64,000 nucleotides of DNA. Source: Schistosoma mansoni (taxonomy: Eukaryota > Platyhelminthes > Trematoda > Strigeidida > Schistosomatidae). The stretch covers positions 14,657,753-14,721,752 of the forward strand of contig NC_031500.1 of the NCBI RefSeq assembly GCF_000237925.1. The letters are read 5' to 3'. A program made the translations under genes and the position numbers. Positions 46,550-57,019 of this stretch are shown piece by piece; the first letter of the stretch is position 1, and every line of letters begins with the position of its first letter. The notes under the pieces are model-generated. The model was not told the origin of the DNA. It saw only the letters and a list, made by a program, of their open reading frames with translations, and did not search any database.

Positions 46550-46851
46550 CGTAGTGAACAAGAACACGAGTGGGGACAATCGAATGTACTTAAACATAAG
46601 TTACAGACTATCTCACTAAATTCTGATAACCATACAGTAAATAGTTCATTTGCAAACTATCAATCAATTGTCTCAATCTTGACTGATCCTTCTGCAAATA
46701 TCAGTTCATCTTCTCTAAATTAATTGTTCATGCAATTTCATACCAATTTACTTCGTTCCTGTTCTTTCGTTATCGGTCTTCTGCCGAAATACATTCTATG
46801 TCTGATCATCACCATATACTACTTATGTGGATATAAGTAGACCACACTACA
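46550..46851. mobile_element. Solo-LTR-like fossil, family LTR1
   Basis: About 0.30 kb, ends CGTAGTGAAC and CACACTACA. Flanked by CTGC (46546-46549) and CTAC (46852-46855), a near-match 4-bp repeat. Confidence 0.5.
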
Positions 46852-46861
46852 CTACCTCTCT

Positions 46862-47166
46862 TGTTCATAGCCACATTTGGCTAAATCTTGTACAAATATT
46901 GTTTTCTATTTTATGATACGATGTGGTCTGTCTGATTGGTATATAAACCCAGTATATTTGAAATATAATGATTCATATTGCAGAGGCTGTTATTGGTGTT
47001 CTGGACTTAACTGGCTGAGCTAGGCGGGAAGCAGGACCGATAAGTACTCTAGACTTCTCTTATGGGTTTTGTGTATCATTGCTCTGATCGATAATTCACT
47101 CCTCTCTGATTGGCGGGGATCATCATGTAATACATTAACAGGACACATAGGCCACAAGTTATAACA
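46862..47166 (+). mobile_element. Solo-LTR-like fossil, family LTR3
   Basis: TGTT...AACA ends, promoter-like TATATAAACCCAGTAT, and TGTTATTGGTGTTCTGGAC shared with 59838-60139. Sits 10 bases after an LTR1 copy. No internal genes. Confidence 0.5.
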
Positions 47167-48195
47167 ATGAGTGAATTCATTTCATCTAACAATGAACATG
47201 AGTATGAAATTATTCAATGGATAATGAAATGTGTATTAAAAAATTTAGATTATAGCGTTTCCTACTTATAATTTATCAAAAATAGTTAAGCATTGAGAAG
47301 TATTGAATAAATGCTTGTTCCTAGTTCAGAACTCATATTCAATAAATAGGTAAAACTGAATTATTATTGTTATTAGCTTTATTCAATATTATAGTTTTAG
47401 TATAATATAGAACTTTCAGAACAAAGTATTTCAACAAGTTCCTGTTTCTTACTTCTTGGTCGATCCTGACGATAAATATTGAGTGATCGCCAGTTATATC
47501 AATCGACATATGAATAATGTACATTCTGTTCGCTTCATATTGCCAGCAACCACGATATATCTAATTAGGCCTTTTGTAACTTGTACAACGAAAGGTTGTA
47601 CACTTTTCAGAAACTCACCTGAATAGGTTGTGCAATTAATAGCCATAATGATTTATTAAAATAAAAAAAAATTAGATAAGTTGTTGAAATATCTAAATGT
47701 CAGGATCAGATAGCCCAGATGTTTAGGCAGGCCACCTGTACGGTGTACGGAATAGAAATGAATATCTCTGATTGTTAGAGCAATTACTACACCATTAATT
47801 CAATGAGTTGAAACTCATAGGTTTACAGTTTCATATTCAGTAAACTTCTGATGAAAAACTTGATCCTCATTAAGTGTCAAAGTAAAGAAATTGATTAAAT
47901 CTCAACTTGATAAACACGACAGATTCAAACTTTTAACTAGAACTTAAAGAGTCATAAATCGAAAATAATTATCAGCGAGTATACGATCATTACTGAGATA
48001 AGTAGTTAGTGGAAATTAACCAAATTTTTGGAAAAACGCCATCCTTGACATTTGTCTAAAGGAAACAATAAAGACTAGTAGAGATTCGCATGAATTCCGA
48101 TTAGTCGATTCATGAATCAAACACTTCTTATGAATTAAGAAACGAAATAGATAGTAACTTTCTTAGGACAATCATTAAATATTTTCATATTTGGA
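47167..48195. other. Intergenic, nothing recognised
   Basis: AT-rich sequence with short frames only. No family landmark seen. Confidence 0.4.
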
Positions 48196-48199
48196 AAGT

Positions 48200-48420
48200 T
48201 TTTTTTGTGTGGAGATTTAGTATTTTCATAGTTGAAAGCATGAGTCAATTGAAGCTAGACCACCAAGGAAAACCTGGAAAAACTGGACGGCCGTTTCGTC
48301 CTGCGCACTGCGGAGGAGTCCCACAATAGGACAAAACGGTTGTCCAGTGCTTCCAGGTTTTCCATGGTGGTCTAGTTTTAATTGGCTCATGCTTTCAACT
48401 ATGAAAATTTCCATATTTGT
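48200..48420. repeat. Family B fold-back, ~100-bp arms
   Basis: Antisense arm (GTGTGGAGATTTAGTATTTT to GGACGGCCGTTTCGTCC, ending about 48301) is joined to a sense arm starting GCGCACTGCGGAGGAGTCCC and ending CTTTCAACTATGAAAATTT. The sense core has GCGGAGGA and GGACAAAACGG changes. Confidence 0.72.
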
Positions 48421-48494
48421 TTTAAATGATAAAGAATAGCCGATTCTTAAGTATTTATCTCTTTGATATGGATTAACACTAAAGGAATAGACGA

Positions 48495-48710
48495 TCATGC
48501 CAATGGTCACTACTCAGTAATCAATCGACTGTAGATATTTCAGCCCTACAAAAGTTCATATGTCTCCTTAATAGTTCAGCGCTACTGCTTCAAACTGTGA
48601 AGTTGGATAAAGTTGCTTTAAGATTACAGACATGCTTTTTTTAGTAAGTACAAACTAACACAAGATCTACGTCTAAGATTACCTAATGAATATCGTCAAT
48701 TCCCTAATAA
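48495..48710 (+). repeat. Degenerate family C retroposon
   Basis: CACTACTCAGTAATCAATCG, TTAATAGTTCAGCGCTAC head, AAGATTACAGACATGC, TAGTAAGTACAAACTAACAC in place of the hammerhead. Confidence 0.5.
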
Positions 48711-48889
48711 ATGGAAAATGTACTTGACTTGAAAGTTTCTATAAGTATCAAACAAAATTTAATCATAACTTTCTATTAATCATAAATGAAACATTTAGGA
48801 GGAAATCGTTCTAAGTTTTTAGTAAATTGAAACCATACAAAATTCCATCTTCTGTCAGACTATTATCTTTCTTCTTTTTGTCCTGGAGT

Positions 48890-49120
48890 GGACATCAACT
48901 CCGGGATGCAGGTACATCCAACTGACGAGTCCCATATAGGACAAAACGCACATCCTAGATTCTACTTCTAGCCACTATCAATCTTTGTTTATAATGCTTG
49001 TGACTGAAGGAAATATTGAGGCAATTCGCACAGGGTGCACGTATGCCAATAAAAGACTAATCAAACGCAATCCTAAACAATAATAGGAAGATACAGACAA
49101 ACAATACCAAGTGAATTAAC
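48890..49120 (+). repeat. Family A retroposon, 5'-truncated
   Basis: Starts just before the hammerhead: GCAGGTACATCCAACTGACG, AGTCCCATATAGGACAAAAC, GCACATCCTAGATTC, then the 3' module to CAATACCAAGTG. The GAAA box is AAAA. Confidence 0.7.
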
Positions 49121-49184
49121 ATACAAACATTTGTCTTGATTCCTTGTTATTTATTTCCAATCAATAGAACCTTAAACAAGTTTA

Positions 49185-49285
49185 TTTGCTGAGGAGTCCT
49201 ACACAAGGGCGAAACAGCCATCCAATGCTTCCAGGTTTTCCATGGTGGTCCAGCTTTAATTGACTCATGAATTCAATTAATAATA
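49185..49285 (+). repeat. Family B 3' fragment
   Basis: GCTGAGGAGTCCTACACAAG, GGGCGAAACAGCCATCC, AATGCTTCCAGG, tail TTTAATTGACTCATGA. Confidence 0.6.
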
Positions 49286-49358
49286 AGTTGTCAATCATTT
49301 CATGTGTGGAAATCTTGAAAATAAATGACCTACATTCACTATTGTACGACAAGATAAC

Positions 49359-49570
49359 CAACTGAGTCTCAAGAAAAGCCCTCACATGGAATTCTGAAGG
49401 CCAAAGGAGAAGAGAAAGACCAAAGAACACATTACGTCGAGAAACGGAAACGGATATGAGAAGAATGAACTAAAATTGGATAGAACTAGGAAGGAAGGCT
49501 CAGGACAGAGTGGGTTGGTCGACGGCCTATGCTCCTCTTGGAGGTAACAGGCCTAAGTATGTAAGTGACA
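49359..49570 (+). mobile_element. 5'-truncated RTE LINE with 10-bp target-site duplication
   Basis: Flanked by ACAAGATAAC (49349-49358 and 49571-49580). Covers only the last part of the ORF (CACATGGAATTCTGAAGG, AGACCAAAGAACACATTACG) and the 3' end GTAACAGGCCTAAGTATG. Confidence 0.82.
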
Positions 49571-49689
49571 ACAAGATAACTCATGGTTTTGGGGAAAAAT
49601 ATACCATGGTTATTTTCAAAGTTTCTATTGTTTAACATAATCCAATAAAACATGTTCAATATTTACATGCTGAATAGATTATCATTTCT

Positions 49690-49915
49690 ATATCAGAAGG
49701 GAGTTTTGTGGAGATTTTAATAATTTTATATAGTTGAAATCATGAGTCAGTTGAAGCTAGACCACCATGGAAAACTTGGAAGCACTGGACGTCCGTTTCG
49801 TCCTGTTGTGGGACTCCTCAGAAGTGCGCATCAACGATCCCGCTTCTCTTCCAGGTTTTCCATTGTGTCCTACCTTCAATTGACTCATGATTTCAACTCT
49901 ATAAAATCATTTCTT
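49690..49915. repeat. Family B fold-back with antisense hammerhead
   Basis: Starts TATCAGAAGGGAGTTTTGTGG. The antisense hammerhead at about 49775-49825 keeps CTGAGGA, GTCC/GGAC, GAAA and the GTC site with stem III ACGGACGT; one stem I pair next to the core is lost. A sense tail (CCAGGTTTTCCATTG ... GACTCATGATTTCAAC) closes the fold-back. Confidence 0.72.
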
Positions 49916-50509
49916 TGTTTTAATCAGATTAATTTCTACCCCATTACTAAAAATAACTTGATTAAATTATTAAAACAGATTATACATTACACTGATCAAT
50001 AACTAACATAGTTACCAATTTCCTATTTGTCTAGTATTTGTTACTAATTAGATATTATAGATTAATTGGAGATCAGTTTAAGTAATTCGATATCATGGTC
50101 GATATATTTGATGTTAAATGACTGAATGCCAAATTTAAGAATCCCTGGGGCTAGATTCAGTGTGACTTGTCACTCCTTGATGAAAGGATCCTGAGAAAAT
50201 TGACCACAGAGCTTCCTGTAAATAGTTGCTATTCATTTAGCGTAGATAAAAATAATATTCTAACCAGTAGATAATAATGTATACATTGATTAGTTATTGC
50301 TATAATTCATTACTGATAAAGTTCAGTCATGTCTGAAGTGAAACAATTGCCGATCGTCCAATCATGTCCCAAATCGACTGTAATTAAAAATCCTTGCTAT
50401 CTTCTGATCCATTGTTGACTGTGCTGAAAGTGTGTAATTCCTGAAGAGTATTTCTTAGTTTCCAATTTTACTCCAACTGTTATGAACACCATCTACCTTA
50501 TAATTAGTT
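49916..50509. other. Intergenic, nothing recognised
   Basis: AT-rich, no landmark seen. Confidence 0.4.
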
Positions 50510-50612
50510 TTTCACAATTGATTGATCACTGGATGGTGATCAATATCATGCGTGTCAAGTCCTTAGTGCAGATCGAATGCTATCGATCAAGTTGCAATGT
50601 GGCCACTAGTCT
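50510..50612. repeat. Family C fragment at edge of assembly gap
   Basis: TTGATTGATCACTGGATGG to GGCCACTAGTCT is the complement of the family C 3'/5' junction module seen at 51000-51110 and 51345-51450. It runs into the gap. Confidence 0.65.
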
Positions 50613-50812
50613 NNNNNNNNNNNNNNNNNNNNNNNNNNNNNNNNNNNNNNNNNNNNNNNNNNNNNNNNNNNNNNNNNNNNNNNNNNNNNNNNNNNNNNNN
50701 NNNNNNNNNNNNNNNNNNNNNNNNNNNNNNNNNNNNNNNNNNNNNNNNNNNNNNNNNNNNNNNNNNNNNNNNNNNNNNNNNNNNNNNNNNNNNNNNNNNN
50801 NNNNNNNNNNNN
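50613..50812. other. Assembly gap, 200 N
   Basis: Exactly 200 undetermined bases, adjoining a family C fragment. Confidence 0.95.
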
Positions 50813-50999
50813 TTAAAGGATAAATTAGGTTCAAGCAACTACGTTTGATGTATCCGAATTCTCTTTCTCCCACTTGTTTTGATGGTGGATGCTTCAGATA
50901 AAGCAGTAGGCGGTACCTTTAACCACATTACTTCGGCACGAAACATACTTTCAGGTTAGACTCGAACGGCTGCTTATTTGTATATCACAGAATTGTTTG

Positions 51000-51665
51000 T
51001 TGGTGGCCACATTGCAACTTGATCAATAGCACTCGATCAGCACTAAGGACTTGACACGCATGACATTGATCACCACCCAGTGATCACCACCCAGTGATCA
51101 ATCAATTGTGATTACATCTCAGTCTTACAGGAGGTCGGTCGCGGCCAGAATAGCTCAGTGGTAACGTCTCTGAGTGTGAAGCTGAGTGACACGGGATCGA
51201 ATCCGTCAGGGAGCATCAGTTCCCTCAAGATTACAGGTACACTTTGCTGACGAGTGCCAAGTAGCACGAAACCCGGGTCTAGGGTTTCCTGTTGACCACC
51301 TCCAACCACCATGTTACCTTAATATATATAGTGCACGCAGTGTCGAGCCACCTAGACTAGTGGCCACATCGCAACTTGATCGATAGCATTCGATCAGCAC
51401 TAAGAAGGACTTGACACGCATGAGATTGATCACCACCCAGTGATCAATCAATTGTGATTGTGATTAGATCTCAGTCCCGAATAGCTCAGTGGTAACGTCT
51501 CTGACTGTGAAGCTGAGTGACACGGGATCGAATCCATCAGGGAGTACTAGTTCCCTCAAGATTACAGGTACACCTTGCTGACGAGTGCAAAGTAGCACGA
51601 AACCCGGGTCCAGGGTTTCCTGTTGACTACCTCCAACCACCATGTTACCTTAGTTTTTCATATTC
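51000..51665 (+). repeat. Family C head-to-tail dimer with two intact hammerhead cores, 331-bp period
   Basis: Landmark AGCTGAGTGACACGGGATCG starts at 51180 and 51511. Each unit has the A box ATAGCTCAGTGGTAACG, B box GGGATCGAATCC and a hammerhead (51233-51292 and 51564-51622). Both hammerheads keep CTGACGA (51246, 51578), stem II GTGC/GCAC with loop CAAGTA or AAAGTA, GAAA, stem III ACCCGGGT and cleavage triplet GTC (after 51279 and 51610). In the second unit stem I is ACCTTG/CAGGGT, an internal loop, then ACAGG/CCTGT. Stem I internal loops facing the stem II loop are usual in active natural hammerheads. Confidence 0.88.
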
Positions 51666-51897
51666 TTAACCTATAAATCAGCAATCATTTCCAATGAGAA
51701 TTACAAATGTTACTAGTATTCATCCAGGCCTATTAGGTACTATAACAGAAACCATTTAGCCACTATCTCATGTACCATTGATGAAATGATTTATTTTTTG
51801 TCTGGATGTAAAAAATTCAGTATTTACATAATAAAAGTTTTACAGTTAATAATAATGTTAACAAATCAGCTGGTTGATTTATGTGAATCACCGATAC

Positions 51898-52213
51898 TGT
51901 GAGGGCGGTCCATAGGTGAACTTGAGGAAGCTCTAAGAAGCTCAGAAAGAGATGAACATATTCCATCCAATCAGCTTTTGGAAGATTATTCCAGAATCAC
52001 TATGTGTAGCTTCCCTATTGAATAAATGTTATTAACCACCTGTGTGTGGATTGGATAACTATAATGATGATTTCGTTTTTACTAAAAACTATTAATACTT
52101 GACAGTTTTGTAGCATAATTGACACTAAAATGGGAAATAAATCCTTACTTACTAGTCTCCTGTCTTCTGAGACGTTGCGGGTTTCCTGATTTAGTATAAG
52201 CCAATTCTTCACA
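51898..52213 (+). mobile_element. Solo-LTR-like fossil, family LTR2
   Basis: TGTG...CACA ends, landmarks shared with 43346-43650 (ATTCCATCCAATCA, CTTACTTACTAGTC, GACGTTGCGGGTT). No internal genes. Adjoins a Penelope-like element. Confidence 0.45.
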
Positions 52214-52214
52214 G

Positions 52215-52935
52215 AATAGGTAAATAAATCCAATAAACCCATGTTTAAATGGTAAAAATGAATAGTGTAAGAATATTAGGTGTGATCGATCAAAAACATG
52301 TAGGATCAAGTCAATGTCATGTCATTCTGATTAAGGTGATTTATGTGAGACAAATTTGTGTATTAATGTGTGTCTGTGTATGTTAAGGATGAATGAATGT
52401 GACATGTGTGATGTGAAATGATAGAGTTTTTTATTTGTATGTACGATAATAATGTGATATCTGGTAGGTCGGATAAATAGTGAGTTCTTTTCTATTGAGG
52501 GCTGTAGGATTAAGCGAGATGTGAAAACTTTCAGTTACTCGCCTTTCTTTCTAGTTGGAAGAGCATTTTGTTCTATTTCGATGCTCTTAATATCTCAAAT
52601 ATACGTATATCTTGAAGAGTCATCTTGTGAAATCTTGACTCGAGTCAAAGAACATCTCAGGAACAAAAACAAACCGCCTAATAATTCTATAAAACTGAAA
52701 AGACTCCAAATTAACTTGATAATAGCAGTCTATGACATTTTCAATAACCATCAAGTCAGTAATAAAAGCATCAAAATAATAGAAAAAGACTTTTCCAACT
52801 AGAAATAAAAGTGAATAGGTAAAGCTTTCCATATATTGTTTAATCCTACTACTCTCAATAGAAAAGAAGGCCTCATTATCCATCCGCCTTGTACCATCTA
52901 TTTGTGTTGCAATGTCTGATACTATTCACATTTCA
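52215..52935. mobile_element. Penelope-like element fragments arranged as a fold-back
   Basis: 52240-52600 matches the minus-oriented 3' region of the element at 39150-39520 (AAATGGTAAAAATGAATAG, CATGTAGGATCAAGTC). From about 52600 to 52935 the same element continues in plus orientation, encoding the GIY-YIG-type end (SSCEILTRVKEHLR, NNHQVSNKSIKIIEKDFSN). The left arm on its own minus strand also ends in the C-terminal segment, so the two halves face each other. Confidence 0.7.
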
Positions 52936-52989
52936 CACCATTATCGTACACACATAATAATATTGTTGTTAGTGATGTGAGTAATAATT

Positions 52990-53205
52990 ATTTAGTGGAT
53001 GTGTCGCTCAGTTGAAGTTAGACATTAACACCGTTGGATGCGAGTCGTCTCAGTGGTCTAGAGATAGGTCTTAGGTTCGAATCTCTTGAGGCGAGATCGT
53101 GGATACACACTGCTGAGGAGTCCCACAATATGACGAAACGGCCGTCCACTGCTATCAGGTTTTCCATGGTAATTGACTTATGATCTCAACTATTAAAAAT
53201 TAATA
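52990..53205 (+). repeat. Family B retroposon, shortened
   Basis: TGAAGTTAGACATTAACACC, head GTCTCAGTGGTCTAGAG, B box GGTTCGAATCTC, hammerhead ACACACTGCTGAGGAGTCCC / TGACGAAACGGCCGTCC, shortened tail. Confidence 0.7.
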
Positions 53206-53546
53206 AATATTTGTTAGAATGATATCCGCATAGCTTATTAAGGTTATGCTTAAAACAAAAAAAACGTGACATTTAAATAAAATGTAACATGTATGTATAG
53301 ATATAAACATGTGGCTAACTACCTGCTGTGTTTATGATATAGATAATCGATAACGTTTTCCCACTGGACATATGCTTAACTAAATGTATCATGATTATAT
53401 ATTTCTTTCTCTGTTTATATGCCCATTTTCTTCTGTAGAAAAAAACAATGGAAAAGGTTTTACTAGTTTCATCGATTATATAACTAAAATAGATTATATC
53501 TATCTATATATAACATGAAATTCAGGCTAGACGTTTCTCATTCTAA

Positions 53547-53659
53547 CAAAAACTGGATAGAACTAGAAAGGAAGGCCCAGGACAAAGTGGGTTGGAGAAT
53601 GCTGGTCGGCGGCCTATGCTCCATTGGGAGTAACAGACGTAAGTAAGTAAGTAAGTTTT
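53547..53659 (+). mobile_element. 5'-truncated RTE LINE, 113 bp, with target-site duplication
   Basis: Flanked by TCATTCTAA (53538-53546 and 53660-53668). Contains only the [14 protein letters not shown] end and the (TAAG)n terminus. Confidence 0.82.
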
Positions 53660-53869
53660 TCATTCTAAGCGACACTGATAAAGTATGCCAATAAAGAAAA
53701 AAATATTTTCAATTTTCAATCTATCAACATTCTATATGTGGATCCTTCAAGAATTTCATTCATGTATAAATGAACCCAAAAAGTCATTTTTGATTACAAT
53801 AAATCGATTACTGATTCCTAAAGACTAATTCAGAATGTTGGTGGTACAACCACTGTTAGTATATATGTT

Positions 53870-54030
53870 AGATGGTTGGAGATAGTCAGCAGAAAAACGT
53901 TGGAAATGAGATTCATATTAGTTGAAACTTGTCATCAAAATTTGTCTGTCATCTTGAAGGAACTGATTCTCCTTAGTGGATTCGAACTATTGACATTTGT
54001 TCAATTGCAAGAATTTGAAGCTTCCCGTTG
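53870..54030 (-). repeat. Degenerate family C retroposon
   Basis: GGTTGGAGATAGTCAGCAG, GAAGGAACTGATTCTCC, GTGGATTCGAAC: the complement of the family C 3' end, CAGTTCC module and B box. Confidence 0.5.
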
Positions 54031-54114
54031 TTGCTACTAAGAACTACAATTGATCATTCGATTCTGGAATATGTGCATCCCAAGAAAATTTCTTCGATAT
54101 TGTTATTATTCACA

Positions 54115-54325
54115 AGCATTTTTAAACAGAGTTAGATAGTGTATAGCGATGGAATTCAGGGACTCACTTCTTGTTCTATCCGGGACTCGTTAGTTAAACG
54201 TACCTTGACTCCCGTGTTAGTGTTTGCACTGGAACTCAACAGTGGGATGAAAGTACATCCAGTTGACGAGTTACAAATATTATGAAATGTTCGTCCTGGA
54301 TTCGATTAAATTTCACTATCCTGCT
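54115..54325. repeat. Degenerate family A inverted pair
   Basis: Minus-like left half (GATGGAATTCAGGGACTC, GGGACTCGTTAGTTAAACG) and plus-like right half (AGTACATCCAGTTGACGAG, TTCGTCCTGGATTCG) meet near 54226. Confidence 0.6.
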
Positions 54326-54367
54326 CTACTTAAAAAAAAACATTGATATTTATAAATTCATTTAGTA

Positions 54368-54680
54368 ATATTTGTTTGAAACTTCCCATTGAGGTGTTAG
54401 GACTGCAACCGGTCAGTCTCTAATTGGCATATGTGCATACTGTGCGCATTGCCTCGATGTAGCCTTAATTCACAAACATGGCAAGCAAAGATGGATAGTG
54501 GCTAGCAGTGGAATCCAGGCCGAGTAGATAACGCGATGGCGTTTGAAGCGAAAGGTACTGGGTTCGAGTCCCAGAGTGAACATCAACTCTGAGATGCAGG
54601 TACATCCAGCTGACAAGTCCCAGGTTTTCCATGGTGGTCTAGCTTCAATTGACTCACGCTTTCAACTATGAACATATTTC
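54368..54680. repeat. Chimeric retroposon: family A minus part, family A plus part, family B tail
   Basis: 54370-54520 is antisense family A (3' module to CAGTGGAATCCAGG). 54522-54617 is sense family A head with B box GGGTTCGAGTCCC up to CAGCTGACAAGTCCC. From 54618 the sequence switches to the family B tail AGGTTTTCCATGGTGGTC. The A-to-B switch falls in the hammerhead GTCCC segment, which both families share. Confidence 0.78.
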
Positions 54681-54914
54681 TGTATTAAAAATTTACTTGT
54701 ATATAGAGCGGAGATGATCATATGACAAGTAATATAAATCATAATGAAAATCTAAGTGATGACATAATCGAGATTCATAATGAGAACAAAATCAACCTAG
54801 TGAGTAAACATCAGTGTATGAGTAGTACATAAAACATTATACACCAGATGAGACTATTTGATTACAATAATCTGTATGATAACACGCAAATAAAGGGATA
54901 GACTCACCACTTTT

Positions 54915-55065
54915 CGTGGATTCGCACTGCTGAGGAGGCCCACAATAGGACGAAACGGCCGTCCAGTAGTTACAGGTTTTTCTTGGTGGTCTAGCTACAA
55001 TTGACTCACGATTTCAACTATAAAAATACTGAAATCTCCACAAAACCCCTTCCTATACATCAGTC
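54915..55065 (+). repeat. Family B 3' half with hammerhead
   Basis: GCACTGCTGAGGAGGCCCAC, AGGACGAAACGGCCGTCC (54924-54970), tail, terminal CTCCACAAAACCCCTTCC. Stem I and stem II carry mismatches. Confidence 0.7.
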
Positions 55066-55374
55066 AAACAATAAAGCTTATTGTAAATGATCTTTGAAAA
55101 TCAGAGTGAACTAAGCGTTTACATAATTCATCAAAGTCAGTCTGTTAAGTAAGATAGTTTTACCTAATAGTCAATCAATAAGTTAGGGCTTTTATTCATC
55201 ACTAATATCAAATTACACTTAAGTAAAGGATAGTATTTTCTCCTTTACATATATTATAGTACTTCCTATATAGAGTTTAGGAATTAGATTTATGTTGACT
55301 TTATTAAGATTCTTTTCATTCATAATAGTCAGAATAAAGATTTATGAACTTTTTAGTAATAACTAAGGTAGGTT

Positions 55375-55565
55375 GGTTGTTATCCGAACAGATCACAGGT
55401 AACGCCTGTAACTGTGAAACTGGATGACACTTAATGAAATCCTCCAGAAAGTATTAATGACCTCAGGATTACATATATACCTCGTTAGTAAGTGCCAAAA
55501 TAGCATAAAATTAAAGCCAAACATGGTTTCCTGTAGACTACTACCTCCAATCAACGATTTGTAAG
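55375..55565 (+). repeat. Degenerate family C retroposon
   Basis: ACAGGTAACGCCTGTAACTG, CTCAGGATTACATATATACC, TTAGTAAGTGCCAAAATAGC, GGTTTCCTGTAGACTACTAC. Confidence 0.55.
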
Positions 55566-55954
55566 TAAACACATGGAGCGTGTCGAAGAAATAAAGTTAC
55601 TGATAGGTATTGAATGCAATAAAATACTATTAACATATGTCTATAGTAAAGTATCATCGTTAGTAATAAAACAACCAACCTTATCAAACATTGATTCCCT
55701 GAACATATTCCATAAGCTTAACATGGAATAACACTCTTCAGTAATACAGTTTTCAGACGGTCGAATTAGTTATCTTAATGTCTTACAAGATGATTAGCAA
55801 ACAACTAAATCCTAGTCCTTTTTTTAATGCTCTGAAATTGTAGGGTACTGGAAAAAATCACTATTTACTAACCTCCCTTTGACATGATAACATAATTGTT
55901 ATCTATAATAAGCTTTTCTTAAAATTGATTTTTAACTGACCATGCTAAACTCAG

Positions 55955-56124
55955 CTTAATTTTTTCTGGTTAGCGTTTTTTTAGCGAGTTGGTTTTTTAC
56001 GGGATGGGGTCGCTCACCCCATGCCCAACCCTCCTCCTTTACTCCGGCTTGGAACCGGCCGTAGCCCCCCGGAGGAGCTACAGGCGTCCTATGCTCCATT
56101 GGGAGTAACAGGCGTAAGTAAGTA
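55955..56124. mobile_element. Twin-primed (5'-inverted) RTE LINE insertion with 13-bp target-site duplication
   Basis: Flanked by ATGCTAAACTCAG (55942-55954 and 56125-56137). The left ~100 bases are the RTE 5' leader in antisense (TTAGCGAGTTGG, GGGATGGGGTCGC, GGCTTGGAACCGG). The right ~55 bases are the RTE 3' end in sense (CCTATGCTCCATTGGGAG, GTAACAGGCGTAAGTAAG). Confidence 0.88.
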
Positions 56125-56284
56125 ATGCTAAACTCAGTGATCAACTCAATGACACTTAAGAATCTACAAATGAATATGAGATTTGATAATAACATCATAT
56201 TTAACATATCTTGTTTGGGAAATTTCATCTAGGATGAAACCTGGGTTGAACTGAACATCTTGTTAGCTACCTCCAATCATCTTA

Positions 56285-56317
56285 GCGTTTTTTTTTTAGT
56301 GAGTTAGTTTTCTACGG
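56285..56317 (-). mobile_element. RTE 5'-leader fragment at edge of assembly gap
   Basis: TTAGTGAGTTAGTTTTCTACGG is split by the gap; it is the complement of the RTE leader seen near 8595. Only about 33 bases are visible. Confidence 0.55.
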
Positions 56318-56517
56318 NNNNNNNNNNNNNNNNNNNNNNNNNNNNNNNNNNNNNNNNNNNNNNNNNNNNNNNNNNNNNNNNNNNNNNNNNNNNNNNNNNN
56401 NNNNNNNNNNNNNNNNNNNNNNNNNNNNNNNNNNNNNNNNNNNNNNNNNNNNNNNNNNNNNNNNNNNNNNNNNNNNNNNNNNNNNNNNNNNNNNNNNNNN
56501 NNNNNNNNNNNNNNNNN
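56318..56517. other. Assembly gap, 200 N
   Basis: Exactly 200 undetermined bases between an RTE leader fragment and a family B tail (56518-56548). Confidence 0.95.
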
Positions 56518-56660
56518 GCTTCAATTGACTCATGCTTTCAACTATGAAAGATCATCATTTTTGGGCAGTTATGTTTTCTTAGGTATTTCATTTAGAAATT
56601 TATACTAGGAAAGAATAATAATATGTTGATGTTAATTAGATTAAGCTAAATACATGAACA

Positions 56661-56691
56661 AGTTCACACACACACACATACACATACACAA
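56661..56691. repeat. (CA)n-rich tract
   Basis: CACACACACACATACACATA-type sequence, about 30 bases. Confidence 0.85.
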
Positions 56692-57019
56692 ACCTTGTAG
56701 GTTGAAAAATAATGGCGACATTTAATTTTTCATTTCAAAAGAAAGACTCAATCAATCATATTGACTTTGATAACTTAACTGTTCTTCTTTGCTTGTGTGC
56801 ATATGCAAGTGACCTAATTACATGATACCTATCTAATTGAATCGATTAAACAATTATGAAGCTTTGAAAAATCTATTTGAACATGTCCCAAAGTGATTTT
56901 AGCATAAAATAACTTATGAAAATAGAAGGAGAACTTTTTTGCAGAAAGAAAGAGAAATGAAGAAAACTGAGTAGGCTGAATGAAAGTATTGTTTTAGTAG
57001 AATACAGAATATATTCTGA

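Noticed and set aside
46550-47166. LTR1 plus LTR3 as one composite element
   Set aside because: The same pair occurs near 59509-60139, but LTR1 faces the other way there and the spacing differs, so adjacency is probably coincidental.
52620-52883. 87-codon minus-strand frame
   Set aside because: The plus strand of the same bases encodes the recognisable Penelope-like GIY-YIG end; the minus frame is its shadow.
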